Source of the DNA: Rhizobium sp. PDO1-076
GTDB taxonomy: Bacteria; Pseudomonadota; Alphaproteobacteria; Rhizobiales; Rhizobiaceae
Assembly (NCBI RefSeq): GCF_000247475.1
Contig: NZ_AHZC01000277.1
Span: 1 to 40,163, forward strand
Reading direction: 5' to 3'
Length of the DNA stretch: 40,163 nt
In this document: positions 8,096-17,689 of the stretch, one piece after another
Numbering within the stretch: the stretch's first letter is position 1
Layout: each line of letters starts with the position of its first letter
Translations under genes and position numbers: made by a program
Notes under the pieces: model-generated
Seen by the model: only the letters and a program-made list of their open reading frames with translations
Told to the model about the DNA's origin: nothing
The model's database searches: none

Positions 8096-9283
8096 ATGAA
8101 GGATATCCACCCGAAAGACGTCAATCTCGCCAAGACAGCTATCGCCGGTGCACTGGCCATGGCCGCTGCCATGGGCTTCGGACGTTTCGTCTTCACGCCC
8201 ATCCTGCCGAGCATGATCAGCGGCCTGCCGCTGTCTTCTTCGGATGCAGGGATGATCGCTGCCGGTAATTTCGTCGGTTATCTGGTCGGTGCGGTGCTCG
8301 CCGCCTATGGTTGGGCGTCCGGGCGGGAGCGGGCAATCGGCCTTGCCGCCCTGGTTGCGAGCTCAATGCTGCTCGTCGCCATGGGCCTGAGCAGCGATGT
8401 TCTGGTCTTTATCCTCATCCGGTTCGCGGCCGGCGTTGCCAGCGCCTTTTCGATGATCTTCATTTCGTCGATCGTGCTGGCGCATGCCGCGGCACGCGGC
8501 AGCGAACCTGCCCAGGCTCTGCATTTCGGCGGTGTGGGATTTGGCATCGCACTCTCTTCACTCGTCGTCTTTGTCGCCTCAAGGCTCAACGAGCAGGGAT
8601 CGGCGCCCTGGCGGATCGACTGGCTTTATAGCGCCGGCGTGACGCTGGTGCTTCTCGCGCTTGTTTGGTGGCTGCTCCCGCACACGCCCTCGCGCGCAGG
8701 CGGGCCTGTTGCCGAGCCGCCGCTTGTCTGGCGACGGCCGCTGGTCCTGCTCACTCTTTCCTATGGGCTTTTCGGCTTTGGCTATGTGGTCACGGCGACC
8801 TTCATCGTCACCATGGCGCGCATGTCCAATGCCGGGCCGTTCATCGAGTTTCTTACCTGGTTCGTGACGGGGATTGCCGCGGCTGCCTCGCTCTTTCTGT
8901 GGCGGCCGGTGATGGCGCGGATCGGCCTGTTTTCTGCCTATGGCGCGGCCCTGCTGATCCAGTCGTTGGGGGTTGCGGCAACCGTTGCCCTGCCTGTGTC
9001 CGTGGCGCCGCTGGTGGGTGGCTTGCTGCTCGGCCTGACATTCATGACCGTCACCGCCTATGGCCTGCGGCTGGGGCGGGTGCTGGCACCCGACAGCCCG
9101 CGCCGGGCGCTGGCGCTGATGACCGCTGCTTTCGGGATCGGCCAGATCATTGGTCCGATCGTTGCTGGCACATTGGCAGAGCGCAGCGGCAGCTTTGCCG
9201 CGCCGACGCTGCTGGCGGCGGCCGTGCTGGCCGTGTCGCTGCTGCTGGTGCTCCCGCTGGTTCTTCGGCGCGCTGAAAAATGA
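8096..9283 (+). CDS. YbfB/YjiJ-family MFS transporter
   Basis: A 395-aa inner-membrane carrier of the major facilitator superfamily with about 12 hydrophobic helices. The family-specific opening is AMGFGRFVFTPILPSMI near residues 23-39, as in YbfB/YjiJ-type proteins; the substrate is not known. The ATG at 8096 is chosen over the upstream 8012 start because the 28 extra residues are hydrophilic and unlike the family, and the first helix begins soon after the chosen start. It is monocistronic by position: divergent from the 76-aa gene and 131 nt before bacA. Confidence 0.86.
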   Translation: MKDIHPKDVNLAKTAIAGALAMAAAMGFGRFVFTPILPSMISGLPLSSSDAGMIAAGNFVGYLVGAVLAAYGWASGRERAIGLAALVASSMLLVAMGLSSDVLVFILIRFAAGVASAFSMIFISSIVLAHAAARGSEPAQALHFGGVGFGIALSSLVVFVASRLNEQGSAPWRIDWLYSAGVTLVLLALVWWLLPHTPSRAGGPVAEPPLVWRRPLVLLTLSYGLFGFGYVVTATFIVTMARMSNAGPFIEFLTWFVTGIAAAASLFLWRPVMARIGLFSAYGAALLIQSLGVAATVALPVSVAPLVGGLLLGLTFMTVTAYGLRLGRVLAPDSPRRALALMTAAFGIGQIIGPIVAGTLAERSGSFAAPTLLAAAVLAVSLLLVLPLVLRRAEK

Positions 9284-9414
9284 AGGTTTGGTAACTGTGA
9301 ACAGTTGCGGGTAATTCCGCCACATTTAGGCGATGGCATTGCTGGCGTTGAGGTTCTGCCCTAGGTTCGGCCGACCTCCAAGACCGTCCCGACACCTCAC
9401 GAAAGCAGCCTTCC

Positions 9415-10692
9415 GTGTTTCAATCCTTCTTCCCGAAGCCCAAACTGTTCTTCTCATCCTTCGTTGTCTGGACCCTTCTTTCTGTTCTCGTCTGGTATTT
9501 CTTCGGCGAGCAGATGGGCACAGCCATTGGCCTCCCGCCTCCGCCGGCCGATGCCGAGCCGATCATCAACCTCACCTTCTTCCTGACCAATTCCTACTTG
9601 TGGTTCTATATCTACGCCGCAGTCTGGTCACTCGCCTTTGGCCTATTCTGGCGATTCTACGCCAAGGATCATCCGTGGCGGTTCTGGTCGATCTGGGGCA
9701 CGATGTTCATCATCTTCACCACCTATTTCGACGTGCAGGTCTCGGTCCTGCTGAACAACTGGCGCCGGCCCTTCGGCGATCTGCTGCAGAACGCGCTGCA
9801 GGGCAAGCCGGGGATCACGACCGGAGACTTCTACAGCCTGATGATCACGTTCTGGAGCATCGCCTTCCTGAACGTCTTCGTCTTTGTCATCGTCCGCTTC
9901 TTCGTCAGCCACTACATCTTCCGCTGGCGCACCGCGATGAACGAATATTACATGTCGAAGTGGCAGAAGCTGCGCCATATCGAAGGCGCGTCTCAGCGTG
10001 TCCAGGAAGATACGATGCGCTTTGCCTCGACCTTCGAGGGGCTCGGCGTCAGCCTGATCGATGCGGTCATGAACCTCATCGCCTTCCTGCCGATCCTCTT
10101 CGTCCTGTCCAGCTATGTCACCGAATTGCCGATCATCGGTGCCGTGCCGCACAGCCTGTTCTGGCTTGCACTGATCTGGTCGGTGTTCGGAACCGCACTT
10201 CTGGCGCTTGTCGGCATCAAGCTTCCGGGCCTGGAATTCCGCAACCAGCGGGTCGAGGCGGCCTACCGCAAGGAACTCGTCTATGGCGAGGACAATGCCA
10301 ACCGGGCGCAGCCGCTGACCATCGCGGAACTGTTCTCCAATGTCCGGAAAAACTATTTCCGGCTCTATTTCCACTACACGTATTTCAACCTGGCGCGTTC
10401 CTTCTACGGTCAGGCCGACGCGCTGTTTCTGATCTTTATGCTGGTGCCGACCATCGTCGCCGTGAAGATCACCTATGGTATCTATCAGCAGATCGCCACG
10501 GCCTTCGGGCAGGTGTCGAACTCGTTCCAGTATCTGGTCAATGTCTGGCCGACGATTGTCGAGCTATTGTCGATTCACAAGCGTCTGCGCGCTTTCGAAG
10601 CGGCGATCGACAACGAGCCGTTGCCGGAGATCGACCAGCGCTATCTGGAGCGTGAAGCCGATGAAGGCGAGATGGGGGCGAACCGTCCCTGA
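9415..10692 (+). CDS. bacA: BacA/SbmA-family peptide transporter
   Basis: An inner-membrane transporter importing proline-rich and other cationic peptides; in rhizobia BacA is required for bacteroid survival against plant NCR peptides, and its loss changes lipid A very-long-chain fatty acids. The 425-aa protein has the family start [13 protein letters not shown], a periplasmic loop after helix 1, [39 protein letters not shown], and [19 protein letters not shown]. No ATP-binding domain is present, as expected for the SbmA/BacA type. The start is GTG at 9415; the residue order from there matches BacA starts. A strong hairpin terminator follows at 10737. Confidence 0.95.
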   Translation: MFQSFFPKPKLFFSSFVVWTLLSVLVWYFFGEQMGTAIGLPPPPADAEPIINLTFFLTNSYLWFYIYAAVWSLAFGLFWRFYAKDHPWRFWSIWGTMFIIFTTYFDVQVSVLLNNWRRPFGDLLQNALQGKPGITTGDFYSLMITFWSIAFLNVFVFVIVRFFVSHYIFRWRTAMNEYYMSKWQKLRHIEGASQRVQEDTMRFASTFEGLGVSLIDAVMNLIAFLPILFVLSSYVTELPIIGAVPHSLFWLALIWSVFGTALLALVGIKLPGLEFRNQRVEAAYRKELVYGEDNANRAQPLTIAELFSNVRKNYFRLYFHYTYFNLARSFYGQADALFLIFMLVPTIVAVKITYGIYQQIATAFGQVSNSFQYLVNVWPTIVELLSIHKRLRAFEAAIDNEPLPEIDQRYLEREADEGEMGANRP

Positions 10693-10725
10693 TCGGGGGC
10701 GGTCGTCAGACACGCAATCTGCGTT

Positions 10726-11784
10726 TCAGAATGACGAAGTGGCCGGTTCCCGGCCACTTTGCTTTTGCAGCAGGTCGAGCGCTTCGGAATAGGTGACGCA
10801 GGCAACGTCCGGCTTGTGGCAGACCTCGCCGACCAGCCGTTCCATCGCGGCCCAGTAGGCGCCGCCATTCATCTCGACGAAATGCAGGCCGATCTGCAGG
10901 GGGATGCGGTCTCCCTCATACTGCTTGTCGAAAGCCGCGCGGAAGGCGTCGTAGCTGCGGGCTTCGAATTCGGCGGCCTTTCTCGGATGATCGATGCCGG
11001 CGGAGTGGCGGATGAAAAGGTTGTAGTCCATCGCAACGATGCGGCGCTGCCTGGGGCCCTCCGGGATCAGCGGCAAGCCAAAGCGTGTCACGGATCCTTC
11101 CAGAGTGGGCAGAAGCGGATCGTGGGTGACGGGGCTTGCGTCATAGCGGAAGCCATGTTCGCGCTCGGCCTCGTAGAGACTTTTGGGCGCCGACAGGTAA
11201 GGTGCGCGGAAGCCGACGATACCCTTTGCGACAAATTCCGCCCATGCGGCCGGTTCGCGATCGGCCACGCCGTTGTCCTTCCAGGCATTGGCGAGTACAC
11301 GGTCGAATGTTGCCATCTCGCTCAGCCAGTCCTGTCTGGACCAGTCCTTGCCGTCGAAATGACCGCAGGTATGGCTGGCGATCTCGTGGCCTTCCAGATG
11401 GGCGTTCCAGACATTGTCCAGCCGCGCCGTGACATCGGCGACAGTGGGTGCAAAGCCGATATTCGATCGGCCGGCCTTCTTGCCCGGCCCCTGGTAAGTG
11501 CCGGCGCGCTCGCGCGGGATCAGCGTCGTGCAGGAGAGAAAGTAGGTGAAGCGGGCATTGGAGCGCTTGGCGATAGCGCGGCTGCGTTGCCAGAGCCGGT
11601 TGTCATGGGCGCCGTCGAAGGAGATCAGCAGCAATTGCTTCGGCCTTTGCACGTCCACTGAGGCAGTTGGCGTGCCGCCCGTTGTCACGCCCGGTGCTGC
11701 GCCGATTGTCGCAGGGCCCTGCGGCTCGGCGGCGGCGCTGGACGCGGTAAGCGCAAGGGAAATGGCGAAAATCGAACGCAACAT
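10726..11784 (-). CDS. Polysaccharide deacetylase-like protein, exported
   Basis: A NodB-fold deacetylase-like protein of 352 aa with a Sec-type signal peptide (MLRSIFAISLALTASSAAAE, cut after about residue 19). Motif 1 is SFDGAHD (residues 55-61) instead of the usual TFDDG, so the second aspartate is displaced. Motif 2 HEIASHTCGH supplies His133, His138 and His142. Motif 3 is GFRAPYLS. These suggest metal binding and perhaps activity on a periplasmic acetylated sugar polymer, but substrate and activity are not certain. The ATG at 11784 is preferred over a TTG at 11799 because it opens the signal peptide. Its last codons lie inside the bacA terminator hairpin of the convergent gene. Confidence 0.82.
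   Translation of the reverse strand: MLRSIFAISLALTASSAAAEPQGPATIGAAPGVTTGGTPTASVDVQRPKQLLLISFDGAHDNRLWQRSRAIAKRSNARFTYFLSCTTLIPRERAGTYQGPGKKAGRSNIGFAPTVADVTARLDNVWNAHLEGHEIASHTCGHFDGKDWSRQDWLSEMATFDRVLANAWKDNGVADREPAAWAEFVAKGIVGFRAPYLSAPKSLYEAEREHGFRYDASPVTHDPLLPTLEGSVTRFGLPLIPEGPRQRRIVAMDYNLFIRHSAGIDHPRKAAEFEARSYDAFRAAFDKQYEGDRIPLQIGLHFVEMNGGAYWAAMERLVGEVCHKPDVACVTYSEALDLLQKQSGREPATSSF
10737..10759 (+). terminator. Intrinsic terminator of bacA
   Basis: Perfect 10-bp stem AAGTGGCCGG (10737-10746), TTC loop, CCGGCCACTT (10750-10759), followed on the plus strand by TGCTTTTG. It lies 45 nt after the bacA stop and inside the 3' end of the convergent deacetylase reading frame, so it is coding on the other strand. 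Confidence 0.75.
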
Positions 11785-11910
11785 GCTTTGGCCTGACAAA
11801 AATCAAAGCAGGCGTCCTTTCATCCAAATGCGGCGAAGCTTTGAACGCACTGGAATTTCACCGCCCGGACCAGTATGGCTTTGCCGTTCTCAATCGAAAG
11901 GTTCTTGCAG

Positions 11911-12489
11911 ATGACGCTCCTGATTCTCGGTATCATCCTGTTCATTGGCGTGCACATGATCCGCGTCGTCGTTCCGGGCTTTCGCCAGGCGATGATTGCG
12001 AAACTGGGCCGCGGCGGATGGGGTGGGCTGCATTCGGTCATGAGCATCGGGTCGCTGGCCGTGCTGGTCTGGGGATATGCGGCGGCACCGATCGTCAATC
12101 TGTGGTTCCCGCCGATGGGCATGAACCATCTGACCGTCACGCTGATGCTGTTTGCCTCGATCTGTCTGGTTGCCGGCCTGCTGCCGGCCGGTCACATCGC
12201 CATGAAGACCAAGCATCCGGTGGTGCTGGCGGTGAAGATCTGGGCGCTGGCGCATCTGCTGTCGAACGGCGACCTTCGCTCGGTCCTGCTGTTTGTCGCG
12301 TTTCTCGCCTGGGGCGTCGTGTTGCGGATCAACTACAAGCGCCGCCTTCGCGCCGGCGAGATCACGCCGCAGGCCTTCGTCTCGACCCGGTTCGACGCCT
12401 ATGCCGTGGTCGGCGGCATCGCGCTTTGGGCGCTGATCACCTTCTGGCTGCACGAGATCTTGATCGGTGTTGCACCGCTTGCCATGTGA
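11911..12489 (+). CDS. NnrU-family integral membrane protein
   Basis: A 192-aa membrane protein with about six hydrophobic helices. It resembles the NnrU family, named from a nitric-oxide-linked gene in Rhodobacter; the family is also close to 15-cis-zeta-carotene isomerase. Family marks are IGVHMIR in helix 1, a histidine in GLHSVMSIGS, and KHPVVLAVKIWALAHLLSNGDLRS, with the HP and HLLSNGD elements typical of NnrU. The ATG at 11911 is preferred over 11875 since homologues start at MTLLILG and an AAAGG lies about 10 nt upstream. No nitrite or nitric oxide reductase genes are nearby, so a denitrification role is not supported here. Confidence 0.8.
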   Translation: MTLLILGIILFIGVHMIRVVVPGFRQAMIAKLGRGGWGGLHSVMSIGSLAVLVWGYAAAPIVNLWFPPMGMNHLTVTLMLFASICLVAGLLPAGHIAMKTKHPVVLAVKIWALAHLLSNGDLRSVLLFVAFLAWGVVLRINYKRRLRAGEITPQAFVSTRFDAYAVVGGIALWALITFWLHEILIGVAPLAM

Positions 12490-12596
12490 GCCGTTAGCCT
12501 TTTGGCGGTTTTCCCCTTACAAGCGGGCAAAAATCGGTTAGAAGGCCGCTCACGCAGTGAAATGCATGGAAAGGCCGGCAGTGTCCGGGAATGAGT

Positions 12597-13268
12597 ATGG
12601 TTGACAACAACGACAGCTTTATCCGCGAAGTGAACGAGGAGCTGCGCTCCGATCAGGTGCGCAATGCCTGGAAGCGCTACAGCCGGCTCATTATCGCCGC
12701 CGCGGTCCTGATCGTTGTCGGTACGGCCGGGCACCGGCTGTGGAACCATTGGCATTCAACCCAGGCGTCGGATGCCGGCGACAAGTTCCTGGCGGCCCTC
12801 AGCCTTGCGGACCAGGGCAAGAATGATGAGGCGGAAGCTGCCTTGAAGGCGCTCGAGCAGGACGGCTACGGCGCTTACGGCGTGCTGTCGCGATTCCGTG
12901 CCGCAACGGTTCTCGGCCAGAAGGGCGATCTGCCTGCGGCCGTTGCCTCGTTCCAGGCAATCAGCCAGGATACGGCGGTTCCGGAAATCATTCGCAACAC
13001 GGCGAAGATCCGCGCAGCCTGGCTGCTGGTCGATGCCGGGACCTATGAGCAGGTGTCCGCCGAAGTCGAAGCCATGGCAACTCCGACCAATGCCATGCGT
13101 CATGCTGCGCGCGAAGCGCTTGGTCTTGCCGCCTACAAGGCAGGCGACATGACCCGGGCCCGCGAATGGTTCGAACAGATCACCGAGGATTCCGAGGCGC
13201 CGCGCAATGTTGCGAACCGCGCCCAGATGCTTCTCGACAACATCACGGCTTCCGGCAAGGCGCCGTAA
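12597..13268 (+). CDS. YfgM-like membrane-anchored TPR protein (upstream of der)
   Basis: A 223-aa protein with a short cytoplasmic N terminus, one membrane helix around residues 29-47 ([19 protein letters not shown]), and a periplasmic helical-repeat region with TPR-like spacing. It fits the TPR_21/YfgM family. E. coli YfgM is an ancillary SecYEG/PpiD partner encoded just before bamB and der; here der follows after 38 nt and bamB is absent from between. The start at 12597 is preferred over ATG 12591 because GGGA at 12587-12590 is 6 nt from it but touches the earlier ATG. YfgM-like function is inferred from architecture and synteny. Confidence 0.83.
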   Translation: MVDNNDSFIREVNEELRSDQVRNAWKRYSRLIIAAAVLIVVGTAGHRLWNHWHSTQASDAGDKFLAALSLADQGKNDEAEAALKALEQDGYGAYGVLSRFRAATVLGQKGDLPAAVASFQAISQDTAVPEIIRNTAKIRAAWLLVDAGTYEQVSAEVEAMATPTNAMRHAAREALGLAAYKAGDMTRAREWFEQITEDSEAPRNVANRAQMLLDNITASGKAP

Positions 13269-13306
13269 GCCAGCTTGGGCGCCTGCGCCCGGAAGGACGA
13301 AGTTTC

Positions 13307-14725
13307 ATGAGTTTCACCGTCGCCATCGTCGGGCGCCCAAATGTCGGCAAGTCGACGCTGTTCAACCGTCTGGTTGGCAAGAAGCTGGCGCTTGTCGATG
13401 ACACGCCAGGGGTCACCCGCGACCGGCGTCCGGGCGATGCCAAGCTCGTGGACCTGCGTTTCACCATCATCGACACCGCCGGTCTGGAAGAGACTGGCCC
13501 GGACACGCTCGAAGGCCGCATGCGCGCCCAGACCGAACTGGCGATCGACGACGCGGACCTGACGCTGTTCGTGGTCGATGCCAAATTCGGCCTGACACCG
13601 CTCGACAAGACATTCGGCGAATTGCTGCGCCGGCGCGGCAAGCCGGTGGTGCTGGTCGCCAACAAGTCGGAAGCCAAGGGTTCCGATGGCGGCTTCTACG
13701 ATGCCTACACGCTCGGTCTTGGCGAACCGGTTCCGATTTCGGCCGAACATGGCCAGGGCATGATCGATCTGCGCGATGCCATCGTCGAGGCGATCGGCGA
13801 GGATGTGGCCTTCCCGGAAGAGATCGATGAGCCGGAAACCGACGTTGACCTGCGTGGTGAAGAGGATTTCGACGACGACTACGAGCCGGAATATGACGAC
13901 AGCAAGCCGCTGCGTGTGGCCATTATCGGCCGCCCGAATGCCGGTAAGTCGACGCTGATCAATCGTTTCCTCGGCGAAGACCGTCTGTTGACGGGACCGG
14001 AAGCCGGCATCACCCGCGACAGCATTTCGGTCGAGTGGGACTGGCGCGGCCGGATGATCAAGATGTTCGACACGGCAGGGATGCGCAAGAAGGCGCGCGT
14101 CCAGGAGAAGCTTGAAAAGCTCTCGGTTGCCGATGCGCTGCGCTCGATCCGCTTTGCCGAAACGGTTGTCATCGTGTTCGATTCGACCATTCCGTTCGAG
14201 AAACAGGACCTGCAACTGGTGGATCTGGTGATCCGCGAAGGCCGTGCTGCGGTTCTGGCATTCAACAAATGGGACCTGGTCGAGGATCCGCAGGCGGTTC
14301 TGGCCGAATTGCGCGAGAAGACCGACCGTCTGCTGGCGCAGGCGCGTGGCATTCGTGCTGTTCCGATCTCCGGCCAGACAGGCTACGGCCTCGACAAGCT
14401 GATGCAGGCGGTGATCGATACCGACCGCGTGTGGAACCGTCGTATCTCGACCGCCAAGCTCAACCGCTGGCTCGATACGCAGCAGATCCAGCATCCGCCA
14501 CCGGCGGTATCCGGCCGTCGCCTGAAGCTGAAATACATGACGCAGATCAAGGCTCGTCCGCCGGCGTTCATGATTTCCTGCACGCGGCCGGAAGCGGTTC
14601 CGGAAAGCTATATCCGCTACCTGACCAATGGTCTGCGCAATGATTTCGAGATGCCGGGCGTCCCGATCCGCATCCATTTCAAGGCGAGCGACAACCCGTT
14701 CGAAAATCGCAAGCGGAAGCGCTAA
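13307..14725 (+). CDS. der: Ribosome biogenesis GTPase Der (EngA)
   Basis: Essential double GTPase needed for 50S subunit assembly. The 472-aa protein has the first G domain with [12 protein letters not shown] (residues 9-20), DTPGVTRDR and NKSE, then an acidic linker rich in Asp/Glu around residues 170-200. The second G domain has [12 protein letters not shown] (from about 208), [11 protein letters not shown] and NKWDLV. The C-terminal KH-like domain contains [10 protein letters not shown] and the family ending in [12 protein letters not shown] with a basic tail. The ATG at 13307 follows a GGAAGGA and begins right at the first G domain; upstream in-frame starts overlap the previous gene. It is probably co-transcribed with the YfgM-like gene. 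Confidence 0.97.
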   Translation: MSFTVAIVGRPNVGKSTLFNRLVGKKLALVDDTPGVTRDRRPGDAKLVDLRFTIIDTAGLEETGPDTLEGRMRAQTELAIDDADLTLFVVDAKFGLTPLDKTFGELLRRRGKPVVLVANKSEAKGSDGGFYDAYTLGLGEPVPISAEHGQGMIDLRDAIVEAIGEDVAFPEEIDEPETDVDLRGEEDFDDDYEPEYDDSKPLRVAIIGRPNAGKSTLINRFLGEDRLLTGPEAGITRDSISVEWDWRGRMIKMFDTAGMRKKARVQEKLEKLSVADALRSIRFAETVVIVFDSTIPFEKQDLQLVDLVIREGRAAVLAFNKWDLVEDPQAVLAELREKTDRLLAQARGIRAVPISGQTGYGLDKLMQAVIDTDRVWNRRISTAKLNRWLDTQQIQHPPPAVSGRRLKLKYMTQIKARPPAFMISCTRPEAVPESYIRYLTNGLRNDFEMPGVPIRIHFKASDNPFENRKRKR

Positions 14726-14734
14726 CAGCGCTTG

Positions 14735-15811
14735 CTAAACTGCATCGGCATCGGCAGATCTTGTGCTGAGCCGCTGCCGCAGGCCGCGTTTGCGCCTTTG
14801 GGTCCTGGCTTCCACGACATTGTCGAAGAACTGTTCCGTGGCCGCTTGCCAGGAATAGGTTTCAGCGAGCGCCCGCGCGGCCTCGGGTGAACCCTGCAAG
14901 GCGCTGAGGCAAGCGACCTGCAGGTCCTTGTCCAACGCTCCAGCGGTCGAGCCTTGGGGAATGATGTCGACAGGACCAGTCACCGGATAGGCAGCGACCG
15001 GAACGCCGGATGCCAGCGCTTCGAGGATTGTGTTGCCGAAGGTATCCGTTCTGGAGGGGAAGACGAAGACGTCAGCCTCGGCATAGGCCTCCGCCAGATC
15101 TTCGCCATGTTTGACGCCGGTGAAATGCACATCCGGATACCGGGCCTGCAATTCGGCGCGGGCAGGGCCATCGCCGACCACCACTTTCGAGCCCGGCAGA
15201 TCGAGATCGAGGAAGGCGGAGAGGTTCTTTTCCACCGCGACACGGCCGACCGTCATGAAGATCGGGCGCGGCAGGCCGAATGGCTTTTCGCTTTTCGGGC
15301 GCGGGTGGAAATTCTCGGTATCGATACCACGGCTCCACAGGCAGAGGTTCTTCACACCGAGGCCCGAAAGTTCCTGGCGCAGGCTCTCTGTTGCCACCAT
15401 GCAGGCGCCGCTGCGATTGTGGAACCAGCGCACATAGGCATAGAGCCACGATGCGCGAACCGGCAGGCGGGCCGCGACATATTCGGGAAAGCGGGTGTGG
15501 TAACTGGTGGAAAACGGCTGCTTGTTACGGATACACCAATGCCGGGCCATCAAACCGAGCGGGCCTTCGGTGGCGATATGCACATAGTCGGGCTGTTGGC
15601 TCTTGATCATCCGGCCCACCTGGCCGGGCATGGCAAGCGATAGACGGATTTCCGGATAGGTCGGCATGGGTATGCTGGAGAACGGCTCCGGCGTGATCAT
15701 GGAAACCGTGACACCCATCCTGGCGAGTTCGCGATTGGTGTTTTCGATCGAGCGCACCACGCCGTTGACCTGCGGGTGCCAGGCATCGGTGACGATGGTC
15801 AGTCTCGGCAT
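14735..15811 (-). CDS. GT4-type glycosyltransferase
   Basis: A 358-aa retaining glycosyltransferase of GT-B fold. N-terminal acceptor half begins MPRLTIVTDAWHPQVNGVVR, a form typical of lipid-directed GT4 enzymes (mannosyl- and sulfoquinovosyl-transferase relatives), with YHTRFPEYVAAR. The donor half has FMTVGRVAVEKNL and the E-x7-E motif region FPSRTDTFGNTILEALASG. The basic C-terminal tail (RRKRGLRQRL) could bind the membrane surface. The start at 15811 is preferred over 15841 because it sits at the conserved N terminus. It converges on der with only 9 nt between stops, and is divergent from the alpha-glucosidase across 201 nt. Glycolipid synthesis is likely, but donor and acceptor cannot be read from sequence. 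Confidence 0.85.
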   Translation of the reverse strand: MPRLTIVTDAWHPQVNGVVRSIENTNRELARMGVTVSMITPEPFSSIPMPTYPEIRLSLAMPGQVGRMIKSQQPDYVHIATEGPLGLMARHWCIRNKQPFSTSYHTRFPEYVAARLPVRASWLYAYVRWFHNRSGACMVATESLRQELSGLGVKNLCLWSRGIDTENFHPRPKSEKPFGLPRPIFMTVGRVAVEKNLSAFLDLDLPGSKVVVGDGPARAELQARYPDVHFTGVKHGEDLAEAYAEADVFVFPSRTDTFGNTILEALASGVPVAAYPVTGPVDIIPQGSTAGALDKDLQVACLSALQGSPEAARALAETYSWQAATEQFFDNVVEARTQRRKRGLRQRLSTRSADADAV

Positions 15812-16012
15812 GGCGGATCGCGTTTTCCGGAATCGCATCACGGGCTTGGAGCGATTCCTGCAAGTTTTTCCTGCAAACGATATGGCGGTGGAACATTACA
15901 GCTTGATGTCAGTCTTCATGTGACACCTCAATTGCCACTCGCGCAGGCGCTGTGCTGACCTATAGTACATGGACCGTGTCCCGCCGCTGATTCCCGCCAA
16001 AAGGATTTCTCG

Positions 16013-17674
16013 ATGACCAAGAGCACCACCAAGACTGCCGCCACCGCAAAGACGACAGACTGGTGGCGCGGGGCGGTGATCTATCAGGTCTATCCGCGCT
16101 CCTTCCAGGATACCAACGGCGACGGCATAGGCGATATCAAGGGCATTACAGACCGGTTGCCCTATATCGCATCGCTCGGTGTGGACGCGATCTGGCTATC
16201 GCCTTTCTTCACCTCGCCGATGGCCGACATGGGGTATGACGTGTCCGACTACTGCGATGTCGATCCGATGTTCGGGACATTGGCCGATTTCGACGCGATG
16301 ATGAACGAAGCGCATCGGCTGGGGCTGAAGGTGATGATCGACCAGGTGATTTCGCACACGTCAGACCAGCATCCGTGGTTCAAGGAAAGCCGGGCGAGTC
16401 GCGACAATCCGAAAGCGGACTGGTATGTCTGGGCTGCGGCAAAGCCGGACGGCACGGCGCCGAACAACTGGCTTTCTGTTTTCGGTGGACCGGCCTGGGA
16501 ATGGGATGGCGTGCGCAAGCAGTATTTCATGCACAACTTCCTCGGTTCGCAGCCCGACCTCAATTTCCACAACAAGGAAGTCCAGCAGGCGTTGCTGGAA
16601 ACGGTGAAGTTCTGGCTGGACCGCGGCGTCGACGGTTTCCGGCTCGACACCGTGAACTACTATTTCCACGACAAGGAGTTGCGCGATAACCCGCCGCATG
16701 CGCCCGACAGCGAGGATGCCGGCCTCGATGCGCCCGATGTCAATCCTTATGGCATGCAGAGCCATCTCTACGACAAGACGCAGCCGGAGAATATCGAGTT
16801 CCTCAAGCGCTTCCGGGCGCTTCTCGACCAGTATGAGGGGCGAACGACGGTTGGCGAAGTCGGGGACGGCGCGCGGTCGCTGAAGACCGTGGCCGCCTAT
16901 ACGGCTGGCGGCGACAAGCTGCATATGTGCTACACATTCGACCTGCTCGGTCCGGATTTCACCCCGTCGCATATCCGCCATTGCGTGCAGTCGTTCCAGA
17001 ACCAGGTGGCCGACGGCTGGGTCTGCTGGGCGTTTTCAAACCATGATGTGCACCGGCATGTCAGCCGCTTCATGCAGAATGCCGACGAGCGGACCGCGGT
17101 CGCCAAACTTGCGATCAGCGTGCTGTCGACGTTGCGCGGTTCTGTCTGCCTCTATCAGGGTGAAGAACTGGGACTGCCGGAAGCCGAACTGCAATTCGAG
17201 GATCTGCGCGACCCCTATGGCATCCGCTTCTGGCCGGCGTTCAAGGGACGCGACGGATGCCGCACGCCGATGGTTTGGGACAAGACCAGGAAGCAGGCCG
17301 GCTTCACCTCCGGCAAGCCTTGGTTGCCTGTATCCGCAGAGCATCAGGCGCTCTCGGTGAGTGCACAGGAGAATGATGCCGACTCGGTGCTGTCGCACTA
17401 TCGGGCGGTGCTCGCCTTTCGCAAATCCCATGCCGCTCTTGCCGATGGCGACATGCATTTCCTTGCCACCAACGAGGATGTGCTGGCCTTTACCCGTCAA
17501 AAGGGCGACGAGCGGCTGCTGTTCGTCTTCAATCTGCGCCGCGGCCCGCAGGAGATTTCGCTGCCGGAGCATTTGAGCGTCAAACAGGTTCTGCCGCTTC
17601 CGGGCATGCAGGGGGATGTCAAGGACGGCTCAGTGATGCTCGGCGCATTGGATGGCTTCTGCGCCAAGATTTGA
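16013..17674 (+). CDS. GH13 alpha-glucosidase
   Basis: Hydrolyses terminal alpha-linked glucose from sucrose, maltose or similar sugars, probably in the cytoplasm since no signal peptide is seen. The 553-aa protein opens with WWRGAVIYQVYPRSFQDTNG, followed by conserved GH13 regions: catalytic nucleophile Asp212 (DGFRLDTVNYY), acid/base Glu282 (TVGEVGDG) and Asp345 (FSNHDVHR). Region YQGEELGLPEAEL is typical of the oligo-1,6-glucosidase/AglA branch. AAGGA stands about 8 nt before the ATG. Rhizobial aglA usually lies beside an aglEFGK transporter; none is present here, so this is a stand-alone copy. It converges on the AraC gene with 15 nt between. Confidence 0.92.
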   Translation: MTKSTTKTAATAKTTDWWRGAVIYQVYPRSFQDTNGDGIGDIKGITDRLPYIASLGVDAIWLSPFFTSPMADMGYDVSDYCDVDPMFGTLADFDAMMNEAHRLGLKVMIDQVISHTSDQHPWFKESRASRDNPKADWYVWAAAKPDGTAPNNWLSVFGGPAWEWDGVRKQYFMHNFLGSQPDLNFHNKEVQQALLETVKFWLDRGVDGFRLDTVNYYFHDKELRDNPPHAPDSEDAGLDAPDVNPYGMQSHLYDKTQPENIEFLKRFRALLDQYEGRTTVGEVGDGARSLKTVAAYTAGGDKLHMCYTFDLLGPDFTPSHIRHCVQSFQNQVADGWVCWAFSNHDVHRHVSRFMQNADERTAVAKLAISVLSTLRGSVCLYQGEELGLPEAELQFEDLRDPYGIRFWPAFKGRDGCRTPMVWDKTRKQAGFTSGKPWLPVSAEHQALSVSAQENDADSVLSHYRAVLAFRKSHAALADGDMHFLATNEDVLAFTRQKGDERLLFVFNLRRGPQEISLPEHLSVKQVLPLPGMQGDVKDGSVMLGALDGFCAKI

Positions 17675-17689
17675 GTTTCGGATCTGGGG

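Noticed and set aside
11911-12489. Denitrification locus based on the NnrU-family gene
   Set aside because: No nitrite or nitric oxide reductase or NnrR-type genes nearby; family members occur widely without denitrification.
13133-14677. 514-codon minus-strand frame opposite der
   Set aside because: der is certain from its GTPase motifs; the antisense frame is a codon-bias shadow.
14717-14733. 7-bp hairpin over the der stop codon
   Set aside because: Short, AAC loop and no T run. Convergent stops are 9 nt apart, so a terminator is expected, but this one is too weak to annotate.
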